A stretch of 64,000 nt of DNA from Comamonas testosteroni (GCF_000761245.1 NZ_AWOR01000037.1:110946-174945); one strand, 5' to 3'. Positions 24,096-30,985 are shown, counted from the first letter of the stretch. Program-made: numbers and translations. Notes: a model not told the origin generated them from the letters alone.

Positions 24096-24174
24096 CTGAA
24101 CCGACTTGCCCATGCATGAAGAGCCTGCGCTCACAGTGCACGTCGATCACCATCTCGGGCATACATACACTCTC

Positions 24175-24513
24175 ATGAAATCCTACAGTCAACTGAAAGC
24201 TGAGCTTGCCCAGCTAGACAAGCAAATTGCACAAGCTCGCGCCTCGGAAGAGACTGACGCTCTTATCCAGGTAAGAGAGCTGGTCCAGTCTTTCGGCTTC
24301 ACAGTGCATCAAGTGTTCCCACTCCCGCAGCCAGCTAAGAAGGAACCCGTGGCCAGGTACTACGACCCAGACACTGGCCAGTCTTGGAGCGGTCGCGGCA
24401 AGCCACCAAGATGGATAGATGGCAAGGACCGCAGCCTATTCGAAATCGATAGACGACCAACCTACGACTTCAATGCCCCAAGGGATGAACGCAACCCGTT
24501 TCCAGTCCAGTAG
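24175..24513 (+). CDS. H-NS-like nucleoid protein (first copy)
   Basis: 112 aa from the ATG at 24175, giving the family-typical start MKSYSQLKAELAQLDKQI; frames from 24106 (TTG) or 24112 (ATG) add an atypical N-terminus. A coiled-coil oligomerisation part is followed by the DNA-binding signature YYDPDTGQSWSGRGKPPRWI (about 64-83). Such proteins silence AT-rich DNA and can keep plasmid fitness cost low. No clear SD is seen. A second, different copy is at 28498. Confidence 0.85.
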   Translation: MKSYSQLKAELAQLDKQIAQARASEETDALIQVRELVQSFGFTVHQVFPLPQPAKKEPVARYYDPDTGQSWSGRGKPPRWIDGKDRSLFEIDRRPTYDFNAPRDERNPFPVQ

Positions 24514-24560
24514 CCTGCCTGAAGGCTACTCAGTAATAGCTTGATCTATTTTTTAGGTCT

Positions 24561-24573
24561 GCCCAAATAGGGC
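24561..24573. promoter_or_regulatory. GCCC-N5-GGGC box
   Basis: GCCC-AAATA-GGGC; GACAAT lies 33 nt downstream as a weak -10. The box is 75 nt upstream of the ATG at 24649, a spacing like that at traF and dsbC, which supports the later start of that gene. Confidence 0.5.
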
Positions 24574-24648
24574 AGCTTCATGGTGATGCCTTTTCCTGTC
24601 TATGCAGACAATGCACTTACGCGATACAGCAAAGACAGGAGAGAACTG

Positions 24649-24906
24649 ATGAAGGAAGTCCCGTTCTTCATTGAACGCAACACGGAGCAATGGCAAGCGA
24701 TGTGGGGAGGGTTATCCGAGGCAGAATTGAATTCTGGCGATCATGTTTGCGAGAACCAAGAAACTGGTGATTGCTGGCACTACATGGGAAGTGACAGCAA
24801 CGGCCATCATTTTAGGCATCGTAAGCATCCCAAAACGGCGAAACGCGAAACCTTGATCGTCAAATCGAACGTCACTCCAGTTCAAGAACCGGAATTGGCC
24901 CACTAG
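24649..24906 (+). CDS. Small hypothetical protein
   Basis: 85 aa from the ATG at 24649, chosen because GGAGAG lies 5 nt before it and because the first in-frame ATG (24580) would fall only 6 nt after the GCCC box. It begins MKEVPFFIERNTEQWQAMW and is rich in His and Cys in the middle (CENQETGDCWHYMG, GHHFRHRKH). This could bind metal, but no family is recognised. Confidence 0.6.
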   Translation: MKEVPFFIERNTEQWQAMWGGLSEAELNSGDHVCENQETGDCWHYMGSDSNGHHFRHRKHPKTAKRETLIVKSNVTPVQEPELAH

Positions 24907-24917
24907 ACCTAAGACCC

Positions 24918-24957
24918 ATTACCAATGCCCGCATTGGTATTAGTAATGTGGTTTTGT
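24918..24957 (+). terminator. Terminator-like hairpin upstream of R4
   Basis: ACCAATGC/GCATTGGT with outer CATTA/TAATG, followed by a GTTTTG stretch. It is another hairpin directly before an R element. Confidence 0.6.
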
Positions 24958-25006
24958 TCCTTCTTGGAACGAAAAGTGAAGTAGCTGGCTTCCTTAAACA
25001 AACAGC
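24952..25006 (+). repeat. Structured element R4
   Basis: TTTTGTTCC-TTCTT-GGAAC hairpin, GAAAAG, then TGAAGTAGCTGGCTTCC...TAAACAAACAGC (core 24977-25006). GAAG/CTTC here replaces GAGG/CCTC of R1 and R3, preserving pairing. Confidence 0.7.
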
Positions 25007-25016
25007 ATTTTATCAA

Positions 25017-25072
25017 CCCTTGGGGTGCATGCACTCCCATGGGTGGCGTGCCCTCAATTGATTAAGGCACGC
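25017..25072 (+). promoter_or_regulatory. Double-hairpin leader L13
   Basis: Hairpin 1: CCC-TT-GGGGTGC/GCACTCCC-AT-GGG. Hairpin 2: GCGTGCC (25046-25052)/GGCACGC (25066-25072), 7 perfect bp ending at the ATG with the AAGG SD partly in the stem. Confidence 0.78.
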
Positions 25073-25960
25073 ATGTTTTCAAACTCGATTTGTTCCTACC
25101 CAAACCGGGGAAACTATGGTGACAACAAGTACCGTGGCAACTGCTCAGGGTACGTCATAAAGGACTTCATCGAGTCCTATCTAAAAGATCAGAATGGCCT
25201 CGTTGCAGATCCAAGCATTGGAGGCGGAACGAGCGCCGATGTAGCCGCTTCACTTGGAGTGCGCTTCAAGGGCACAGACCTTCATCAGGGCTTTAATTTG
25301 CTGACTGATGACTTCTCTTCCTTCTTGGGAGAGAAAGCGAATCTGATCTGGTGGCACCCAGCTTACTGGGACATGATTCAGTATTCAGGAAGTCAATGGG
25401 GCAATGAACCACACAAATGGGACATGAGCCGCATGAAGCTAAATGAATTTGTTGAGTCGTTAGAGCTTGCTGTCATGAACATTCATGATGCCTGCGAAGT
25501 AAAAGGACACTATGGGATATTGATGGGCAATCTCCGCAGAAACGGGGATTACTACAATCTCTCAAGTCTTGTGGAGCGTATCGCTCCAGGCAAACTGGTC
25601 GATGAAATCATCAAAGTGCAGCACAACTGCATTAGTGATTCACGACAATATTCAGGCAACATTGTTCTTATTGCGCACGAAAAGCTTTTAGTTTTTCGTC
25701 GTGATGCAAGTCACTCGTTGATCCTGCTATCAAATTTCCATCGAAAAGCAGTCAATATGATTGCCACTACATGGAAAGCAGCTGTTCGTAGAGTCCTGCA
25801 AGGGAAACCCTCTATGGATTTAAACCAGATTTACGAAGCTATTGAGCCATTTGCACAGTTCAGAGAGAACGTACATTGGAGGGCGAAAGTCCGACAGGTA
25901 TTGCAAGACGCAAAATACTTCGAACGTCTGGAAACTGGTGTTTACAAGCTAGCCTTGTGA
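25073..25960 (+). CDS. DNA methyltransferase-like protein with altered catalytic motif
   Basis: 295 aa from the ATG at 25073 after leader L13. Residues 46-54 (DPSIGGGTS) resemble the SAM-binding motif I. The expected D/N-PPY site reads HPAYW (95-99) in LIWWHPAYWDMIQYS, so catalysis is doubtful. The C-terminal ~80 residues look like a winged-helix domain (NVHWRAKVRQVLQDAKYF...GVYKLAL). Similar phage and plasmid adenine methylases have LIWFDPPY-like sites. It may bind DNA or SAM without methylating; that is inference. Confidence 0.65.
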   Translation: MFSNSICSYPNRGNYGDNKYRGNCSGYVIKDFIESYLKDQNGLVADPSIGGGTSADVAASLGVRFKGTDLHQGFNLLTDDFSSFLGEKANLIWWHPAYWDMIQYSGSQWGNEPHKWDMSRMKLNEFVESLELAVMNIHDACEVKGHYGILMGNLRRNGDYYNLSSLVERIAPGKLVDEIIKVQHNCISDSRQYSGNIVLIAHEKLLVFRRDASHSLILLSNFHRKAVNMIATTWKAAVRRVLQGKPSMDLNQIYEAIEPFAQFRENVHWRAKVRQVLQDAKYFERLETGVYKLAL

Positions 25961-25969
25961 ATTTTTCTA

Positions 25970-26026
25970 CCCTAAGGGGGCTATGCCTCCTAACGGGGGC
26001 ATGGCCTTCATTTTTGGAGTGTGGCC
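25970..26026 (+). promoter_or_regulatory. Double-hairpin leader L14
   Basis: Hairpin 1: CCC-TAA-GGGGGC/GCCTCC-TAAC-GGG. Hairpin 2: CATGGCC (26000-26006)/GGCCATG (26023-26029), so the start codon itself is in the stem; inner CTTC/GGAG holds the SD. Confidence 0.75.
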
Positions 26027-26533
26027 ATGGCAATGATTCCCTCAATCCACAAACCGGAACTGGGGCAAATGTCGTTTGATTTTCTGGATCAAACGATGAC
26101 TTCTCAGCAATATTCATACAGTGAACATGGCAAATCATATTTGTCCTTGAAGACCTGCAATAAGAATGTTGAAAGCCTCATAAATAGCTTGTCGCTTGAT
26201 TTCGATATCTGCGCACCAGAGACAGGGGCTTATGTTCAAGAAACCTCAGAGCACGATGAAGTCGATGAAGAGAACTTAGACAATACGGAGAAATTCGTAT
26301 GGTCTGATGATGACATCGATAAATTGCGCACAGCGTTTTTTGATGAAAATATTCGATTGCTAGGTGATGGGCGGACAAGCCCTGAAACCAGGCAAGAGAA
26401 CTACGAATGGCTAATGTCAGACGAAATACATCCGTTTTCGTTCCTCGTACTCTGCCGTGAAGAAATGCTGTCCCCTGACCGCATCCGTGAAGGAGTTCAA
26501 GTTGTCATGCGTAAGCTTGGCTACCTGAACTAA
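26027..26533 (+). CDS. Acidic hypothetical protein
   Basis: 168 aa from the ATG at 26027 (GTG at 26021 and ATG at 26033 are alternatives; the leader favours 26027). Strongly acidic middle (EHDEVDEENLDN, DDDIDKLRTAFFDENI) and a helical C-terminus (CREEMLSPDRIREGVQVVM). No domain is recognised; the charge could suggest DNA mimicry, but this is weak. Confidence 0.65.
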   Translation: MAMIPSIHKPELGQMSFDFLDQTMTSQQYSYSEHGKSYLSLKTCNKNVESLINSLSLDFDICAPETGAYVQETSEHDEVDEENLDNTEKFVWSDDDIDKLRTAFFDENIRLLGDGRTSPETRQENYEWLMSDEIHPFSFLVLCREEMLSPDRIREGVQVVMRKLGYLN

Positions 26534-26540
26534 ATCAAAA

Positions 26541-26663
26541 CCCTGCCAGGGATAAGTCCCTTGCGGGACTACTCCTTGGTTCCACTGGTGTGGGGGTTTC
26601 ATTAAATCCCTGTACAGGGCTTTAATGAAGCCTCAATTCCAGTTAATTTTCTAAGGACTAACA
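26541..26663 (+). promoter_or_regulatory. Partial leader L15 plus long hairpin before the primase gene
   Basis: The first hairpin type recurs (CCC-TGCC-AGGGA/TCCCT-TGC-GGG, 26541-26567), but no SD-burying hairpin abuts the ATG. Instead TTCATTAAA-T-CCCTG/CAGGG-CT-TTAATGAA forms a long stem, and an open SD (AAGGA) precedes the ATG at 26664. Confidence 0.55.
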
Positions 26664-28361
26664 ATGGCTAACTACGATAAAGAAGTTGTCAAAAAGGCTG
26701 CTGATGAAAATTGGCTGGCTATTTTCGCAAACCTAGCTCCTGAGCTGCGCCACGCAATTCAGCGAGTTGGCCGTCATGTTCCCTGCCCAATAAAAGGGGG
26801 CACTGATGGATTCCGCCTAATGCCTGATGCTGACGTGACTGGAGCTGCATTCCACAATGATCCAAGTATCCGTTTCTTATCGAATGGATTTGAAGTTCTG
26901 ATGTGGTTACGCAACTGGTCATTTTCCGAAACTATTGATGAAGTGGGTCAAGCATTGGGGCTTCCAACTGCAAAACCAACTCAAACAAAGCGACTTGAAT
27001 TAGTGGCCGCTCATGACCCAAAGAAAGCAAAGTTCTATGATGGAATTTTGATTGCCTTCGGTAAAGAGCGGTATCAGTTCAAGGATGAAAATGAGCTGAG
27101 CTTCTACGCAATTCTGCGTTACAGGAACAATCTTGAACGTACCCTTTGGGGTGTGGACATTGAGCGTGCCCTGGCAGAGAGCGGAGCCACTTACGGTGAC
27201 AGTATCACTTTGAGTAATCTGGGGCGCGTCCCCGTCACTATTGTTGTCGAGAAAAAAGACAAGGACGGTGTGATTACGGAAGAGGAGATCAAGACTCATC
27301 GCAATACTTGGGAAGTGATTCGCATCGGGGAAACTCGTCTGAAAAGCACCCAGGCTTCAAGCAGCGTTGTGAAGCATGTTCAGGTTAGCAACGGTTCACC
27401 TGTGGCCGTAACCTCTGCGAAACAAGCCGTAGAAACTGCGGATGAAGTCAGTGCTGAGCCAATTGCAGCCCATCAGAAGGTCGTGCCCATCAACAAGGCT
27501 CTGGCCGCGCCTGGTTGGTTGCAAGAAGCGCAGCAGCGTGCAGCAAACGTGCTGGCCGCGAAAGCGGCAGGGAAGGCTTATGCGAGCGAGAAGATAGAGA
27601 AGGTCTGGAATCAGTGTGTGGCGTTCCCATCTGCGACCGCTGAACCCATGCGTCTCTACCTGCAGTCCCGTGGCGTGCTCTTCAATGAGCTGGCCAAAGG
27701 TGCTGCGGCCGACATGCGCTTTCATCCTGCCCTGGACTACTATGAAGAAGTGGATAACAAGAATACTCTGTTGGGATCTTTTCCAGCGATTGTTTGTGCT
27801 ATCCGCAATGCAGAGGGGGAAATTGTTACTCTCCATCGAACCTACCTGAATAAGGATGGCAAAAAGCTCGCAGTGTCCTATAAGGATTCAGTTGGCCAGC
27901 GTCATAAGGTAGAGAAGGTGAAGAAGATGATGAGCATCCCTGACGATATGGATGTCAACGGATCTGCAGTAAGACTCGGTGATCCTTCTTGCGGGGGAGT
28001 ACTGGGTATAGCTGAAGGACTGGAGACGGCACTCTCTGCATATCGAGCGACAAAGATACCTACTTGGTCGTCCGTCAATGCTCAGCTCATGGAAACTTTT
28101 GAGATTCCTGAGTCTGTTCATACCTTGCTGATATGGGCTGACAAGGATAAGTCTGTTCGTGGCGAAATTGCTGCAAACGTGTTGTACCAGCGTGCGAAAG
28201 CACTCGGGCTGAACGTTCACATACTTATGCCATCGATGCCAATACCAGCGAAAGCTAAAGGGGTTGACTGGAATGATGTCTTGCTCTCGCAAGGTATCTT
28301 AGGGTTCCCTAGGGTTGCGAACTTGAAGAGCTTTATAGCTAGATCTTTCGCCACTATCTAA
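26664..28361 (+). CDS. Toprim-domain DNA primase-like protein
   Basis: 565 aa. The N-terminal part carries VPCPIKGGTDGFRL, as in primase zinc-binding-type domains, though a full Cys set is not obvious. The middle (about 130-200) has ERTLWGVDIERALAESGA...GDSITLSNLGRVPV, a module common in plasmid primases and relaxases. The C-terminal Toprim domain has GIAEGLETALSA (about 448-459) and WADKDKS (about 492-498). It would prime the complementary strand after transfer, or plasmid replication. It is the last gene of the rightward module and is followed by a terminator. Confidence 0.82.
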   Translation: MANYDKEVVKKAADENWLAIFANLAPELRHAIQRVGRHVPCPIKGGTDGFRLMPDADVTGAAFHNDPSIRFLSNGFEVLMWLRNWSFSETIDEVGQALGLPTAKPTQTKRLELVAAHDPKKAKFYDGILIAFGKERYQFKDENELSFYAILRYRNNLERTLWGVDIERALAESGATYGDSITLSNLGRVPVTIVVEKKDKDGVITEEEIKTHRNTWEVIRIGETRLKSTQASSSVVKHVQVSNGSPVAVTSAKQAVETADEVSAEPIAAHQKVVPINKALAAPGWLQEAQQRAANVLAAKAAGKAYASEKIEKVWNQCVAFPSATAEPMRLYLQSRGVLFNELAKGAAADMRFHPALDYYEEVDNKNTLLGSFPAIVCAIRNAEGEIVTLHRTYLNKDGKKLAVSYKDSVGQRHKVEKVKKMMSIPDDMDVNGSAVRLGDPSCGGVLGIAEGLETALSAYRATKIPTWSSVNAQLMETFEIPESVHTLLIWADKDKSVRGEIAANVLYQRAKALGLNVHILMPSMPIPAKAKGVDWNDVLLSQGILGFPRVANLKSFIARSFATI

Positions 28362-28365
28362 TAGA

Positions 28366-28403
28366 AAGCCTTCAGCCCTCACAGGGGTTGAAGGCTTTTT
28401 TTT
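28366..28403 (+). terminator. Strong terminator after the primase gene
   Basis: AAGCCTTCA-GCCC/GGGGT-TGAAGGCTT stem followed by eight T. It closes the module that begins at 11.6 kb. Confidence 0.92.
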
Positions 28404-28433
28404 GGTTCTGAGCAACTTTACTTGAATTTAACT

Positions 28434-28461
28434 TTGACAGTATCATTTTTTGAGTTAGTAT
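28434..28461 (+). promoter_or_regulatory. Sigma70-type promoter of the second H-NS-like gene
   Basis: TTGACA (28434-28439), 16-bp spacer, TAGTAT (28456-28461), 36 nt before the ATG. Confidence 0.75.
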
Positions 28462-28497
28462 TCTGCCCTGTAATTCACAACCTGAAGGGTAATACTT

Positions 28498-28821
28498 ATG
28501 GCAACGTACAAAGAACTCCTGGCTCAAGCTGAAGAACTCTCTCGCCAAGCAGAAGAAATGCGCCTGAAGGAAGTGCAGGGCGTGATTTCTGACATCAAAG
28601 CCAAGATGGAAGACTACGGCATCACCATCGAAGATCTCCAGTCAAAGTCTCGTGGATCTTCGGCAGGAAAGCCTCGCGGGAAGGTCGCGGATAAATATGC
28701 CAAGGATGGAAAAACCTGGACGGGTCGCGGCATGCAGCCTAGCTGGGTGAAAGAACATATCGCTGCAGGCGGCAATCTCGATGATCTGCTGATCGACAAA
28801 AGTTCGAACGATAAAGCCTAA
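28498..28821 (+). CDS. H-NS-like nucleoid protein (second copy)
   Basis: 107 aa: an N-terminal coiled coil (TYKELLAQAEELSRQAEEMRL), then the H-NS DNA-binding signature KYAKDGKTWTGRGMQPSWV (about 63-81). It differs clearly from the copy at 24175, has its own sigma70 promoter rather than the leaders of the module, and is probably the constitutive plasmid silencer. A terminator-like palindrome lies at 28867, inside the next ORF. Confidence 0.88.
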   Translation: MATYKELLAQAEELSRQAEEMRLKEVQGVISDIKAKMEDYGITIEDLQSKSRGSSAGKPRGKVADKYAKDGKTWTGRGMQPSWVKEHIAAGGNLDDLLIDKSSNDKA

Positions 28822-28839
28822 AGCAAAAGGGTAGTCGCC

Positions 28840-29574
28840 ATGATGCGCTTGACTACTTACTCCCAAAAACAGAGCGATGAACGCTCTGTTTTTGTTTTGT
28901 GGCGAGTAGGTATAAGTAACTTCGGTGTACTAACTGTAGAGTTTACGCACCCGATTGAGGACATCGAGTTGGCCGCTGAGTTAGTAGCTATTCGTCATCT
29001 GGTATTCAATCAAGCTGTCTTTGACCGCATTCCTGATAGCGGAAAAGCATTTGAACTCAATGTATCCAAAGGTGCCATAAAGAAGCTCTCCCTCAATAGA
29101 TCCGATAAGAAGCATCTGCTCAAGTTTGCAGCATTCATGCAGGAAGGGGGGCGTTTCGCTGGTGCCAAAATTAATATCAAATCTGAGTCACCAATCAATC
29201 ACGATGATGGCGCTAAACTCACAAAGATCACGATAAATCCCAAAGAGTATCGTATTCAGGAGATTGTTCAGACACCCAGGATTGGTGAATTGGTCATCAC
29301 CGAACATGCCGTTGATCGATATGTTCAGTATCACTCAGCAGCTGATATGAAGAACCCATGGGCTTCCCTCATCAACAGGATGCAGCATGAAGATCTTCAC
29401 AAGATCCCACTCGATCCCCGCGTTATCGAGCATAAGCGCAGAAAGTATGGACCTGACAATGAGGTTGAAATCTGGGGGCACGATTCATCTGTCCATAGAT
29501 ATGTGGTCATCACGGATGCCAAGACTGGAATGAAGATCCTGGCCACACTGTTCAAGCGCGCCAGCAACGTATGA
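28840..29574 (+). CDS. Hypothetical protein with terminator-like 5' end
   Basis: 244 aa if started at 28840 (ATGATG). The body is soluble mixed alpha/beta (FGVLTVEFTHPIEDIELAAELVAIRHL; ITEHAVDRYVQYHS; DSSVHRYVVITDAKTGMKILATLF). The C-terminal part recalls small proteins with an HAxxRxxxR-like motif, but no family is assigned. Codons 10-18 coincide with ACAGAGCG/CGCTCTGT plus a T-rich run, a perfect terminator shape. Expression may therefore depend on read-through, or the true start may be a TTG near 28897. Confidence 0.6.
   Translation: MMRLTTYSQKQSDERSVFVLWRVGISNFGVLTVEFTHPIEDIELAAELVAIRHLVFNQAVFDRIPDSGKAFELNVSKGAIKKLSLNRSDKKHLLKFAAFMQEGGRFAGAKINIKSESPINHDDGAKLTKITINPKEYRIQEIVQTPRIGELVITEHAVDRYVQYHSAADMKNPWASLINRMQHEDLHKIPLDPRVIEHKRRKYGPDNEVEIWGHDSSVHRYVVITDAKTGMKILATLFKRASNV
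28867..28898 (+). terminator. Terminator-like palindrome inside the start of the 28840 ORF
   Basis: AAACAGAGCG-ATGAA-CGCTCTGTTT followed by TTGTTTT. It would end the H-NS transcript and attenuate the downstream ORF. Confidence 0.65.
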
Positions 29575-29631
29575 ATCTATTGCGCTCCCACAATCTAAGT
29601 CTTACTCTGTACCAAGCGCACAGACTTGATG

Positions 29632-29656
29632 CATTCTGTGATGGCGCGACAGAATG
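29632..29656. repeat. Inverted repeat, candidate recombination site
   Basis: CATTCTGT-N9-ACAGAATG, perfect 8-bp arms about 150 bp before the tyrosine recombinase gene. Its size and symmetry fit a core crossover site of a tyrosine recombinase; this is inference. The 231-bp gap 29575-29805 otherwise holds only a terminator. Confidence 0.4.
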
Positions 29657-29689
29657 AATGTGCGCTCATGACCAAATCGCATGGCCGAT

Positions 29690-29714
29690 AGCTCACGATA
29701 ACAGTGAGCTTTTG
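29690..29714 (+). terminator. Small terminator upstream of the recombinase gene
   Basis: AGCTCAC/GTGAGCT with a 7-nt loop followed by TTTTG. Confidence 0.6.
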
Positions 29715-29805
29715 AAATACAGCTCTACTTATTAAAATAGATCTTTTGAAAAGTAGAAGTGATCAAAAAAAATGGGCTTGTCAGAAAGCCCTACAAGCGC
29801 ACATC

Positions 29806-30849
29806 ATGGAGCACCCAATGCAGTCGGATGTAAAAATGAAAAAATTCGCTATAGAGCCTCCTGGCGGCCTTCGTGAGGATTCTCTTCAAAATGAATTTTT
29901 AGCCTTGCCTGGACGCCCGGATGTAGGACAGAACGCTGCGGTCAGATACTTGCTTTCCCTCAAATCGGACCAGAGCAAGGTCACGATGCAATCCTTTCTC
30001 AACAACGTGGCCAGAATCATTGGCTTTTCTGATCTGCACTCCTGTCCATGGGGTAGCCTGCGACGCCACCACGTTCTAGCCATAGTGTCGTTGCTCAGCA
30101 GCAAGCCTGACGAAAACGGTAGTGACATTGATCAAAGGAAAGGCAAGGCTCCAGCAACTGTAAACACCTATCTGGCAGGCATCAAAGGCGTGTGCAAGGA
30201 AGCCTGGTTCCTTCACCAGCTCAATGTTGAGGACTACCAGCAAATCAAAGAAGTCAAGGGTGACAGTGGCTCACGGCTTCCTAAGGGGCGTGCACTTCGG
30301 CCTGAGGAAGTTCGGCTTTTGTTGCAAGCCTGCGATGAAGATGAAAAAAAGCTTGGCCTTCGTGACGGCGCGATGCTGGCCATCTTGGCGGGTTGCGGAT
30401 TACGTAGAGCGGAGATCGTCAACCTCGATGTGACCAGCCTCGTGAGGAAGGATCGAATTCTCAAAGTCATTGGCAAGGGAAATAAGGAACGAATCGCCTT
30501 TATCCCAGCAGGAGCTTGGACCCGCCTCACTGCCTGGTTGGATGTTGCTGACATTCAAGACGGCCCGATGTTCACCCGTATTCGTCGCCACGGTGCCATG
30601 ACTTCCGAAAGGATGTCGAGTCAATCCGTCTATCACATCTTGCATGAGCGCAGTTTGCAGGCCGGGATTGAGAATGTCGCACCCCATGACCTTCGAAGAA
30701 CCTATGCAACGACTCTTTTTGAAAAAGGGATCGACATCATCACTGTCAAAGACAACCTAGGCCACGCCAGCATTACAACGACACAGCGTTACGACAAAAG
30801 ATCTGATGAGCGCAGACGCAAGGCCAGTGAAGTCATCGATTACCTTTGA
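29806..30849 (+). CDS. Tyrosine recombinase (XerC/D-like)
   Basis: 347 aa from the ATG at 29806; the frame is open from a TTG at 29746 and no SD decides the start. An N-terminal SAM-like core-binding domain (about 40-150) precedes the catalytic domain with Arg200 (GCGLRRAEI), His294 and Arg297 (PHDLRRTYAT), His320 (LGHASITTT) and Tyr329 (RYDK). Close similarity to XerC/D-type plasmid resolvases suggests multimer resolution, possibly at the inverted repeat at 29632; integration is the alternative. It has its own terminator. Confidence 0.92.
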   Translation: MEHPMQSDVKMKKFAIEPPGGLREDSLQNEFLALPGRPDVGQNAAVRYLLSLKSDQSKVTMQSFLNNVARIIGFSDLHSCPWGSLRRHHVLAIVSLLSSKPDENGSDIDQRKGKAPATVNTYLAGIKGVCKEAWFLHQLNVEDYQQIKEVKGDSGSRLPKGRALRPEEVRLLLQACDEDEKKLGLRDGAMLAILAGCGLRRAEIVNLDVTSLVRKDRILKVIGKGNKERIAFIPAGAWTRLTAWLDVADIQDGPMFTRIRRHGAMTSERMSSQSVYHILHERSLQAGIENVAPHDLRRTYATTLFEKGIDIITVKDNLGHASITTTQRYDKRSDERRRKASEVIDYL

Positions 30850-30867
30850 AGCAGCTCCAAATTTCTT

Positions 30868-30890
30868 AGCACCCTCCGGGGTGCTTTTTT
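30868..30890 (+). terminator. Terminator of the recombinase gene
   Basis: AGCACCC-TCCG-GGGTGCT followed by six T. Confidence 0.92.
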
Positions 30891-30932
30891 GTTGCGCATT
30901 TACTAGCTGCTGAAAATTCTGTTGCGATTTTC

Positions 30933-30968
30933 TATCGTAATACGATAATTATGGTAATACGGTATTAC
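30933..30968. promoter_or_regulatory. Two palindromic operators before kfrA
   Basis: TATCGTA-A-TACGATA (30933-30947) and GTAATAC-G-GTATTAC (30954-30968), both perfect 7-1-7 palindromes, end 17 nt before the kfrA start. KfrA proteins are known to autoregulate at palindromic operators. Confidence 0.7.
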
Positions 30969-30985
30969 AAACAATGGGGATTGAC

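Noticed and set aside
24580..24648. ATG at 24580 as the start of the 85-aa gene
   Set aside because: It lies 6 nt after an activator box, with no SD, whereas 24649 has a good SD and the expected distance from the promoter.
11636..26567. The repeated GC-rich leaders as a CRISPR array or REP-type repeats
   Set aside because: Copies are 0.3-2 kb apart, differ in sequence, and each sits at a fixed place before a start codon.
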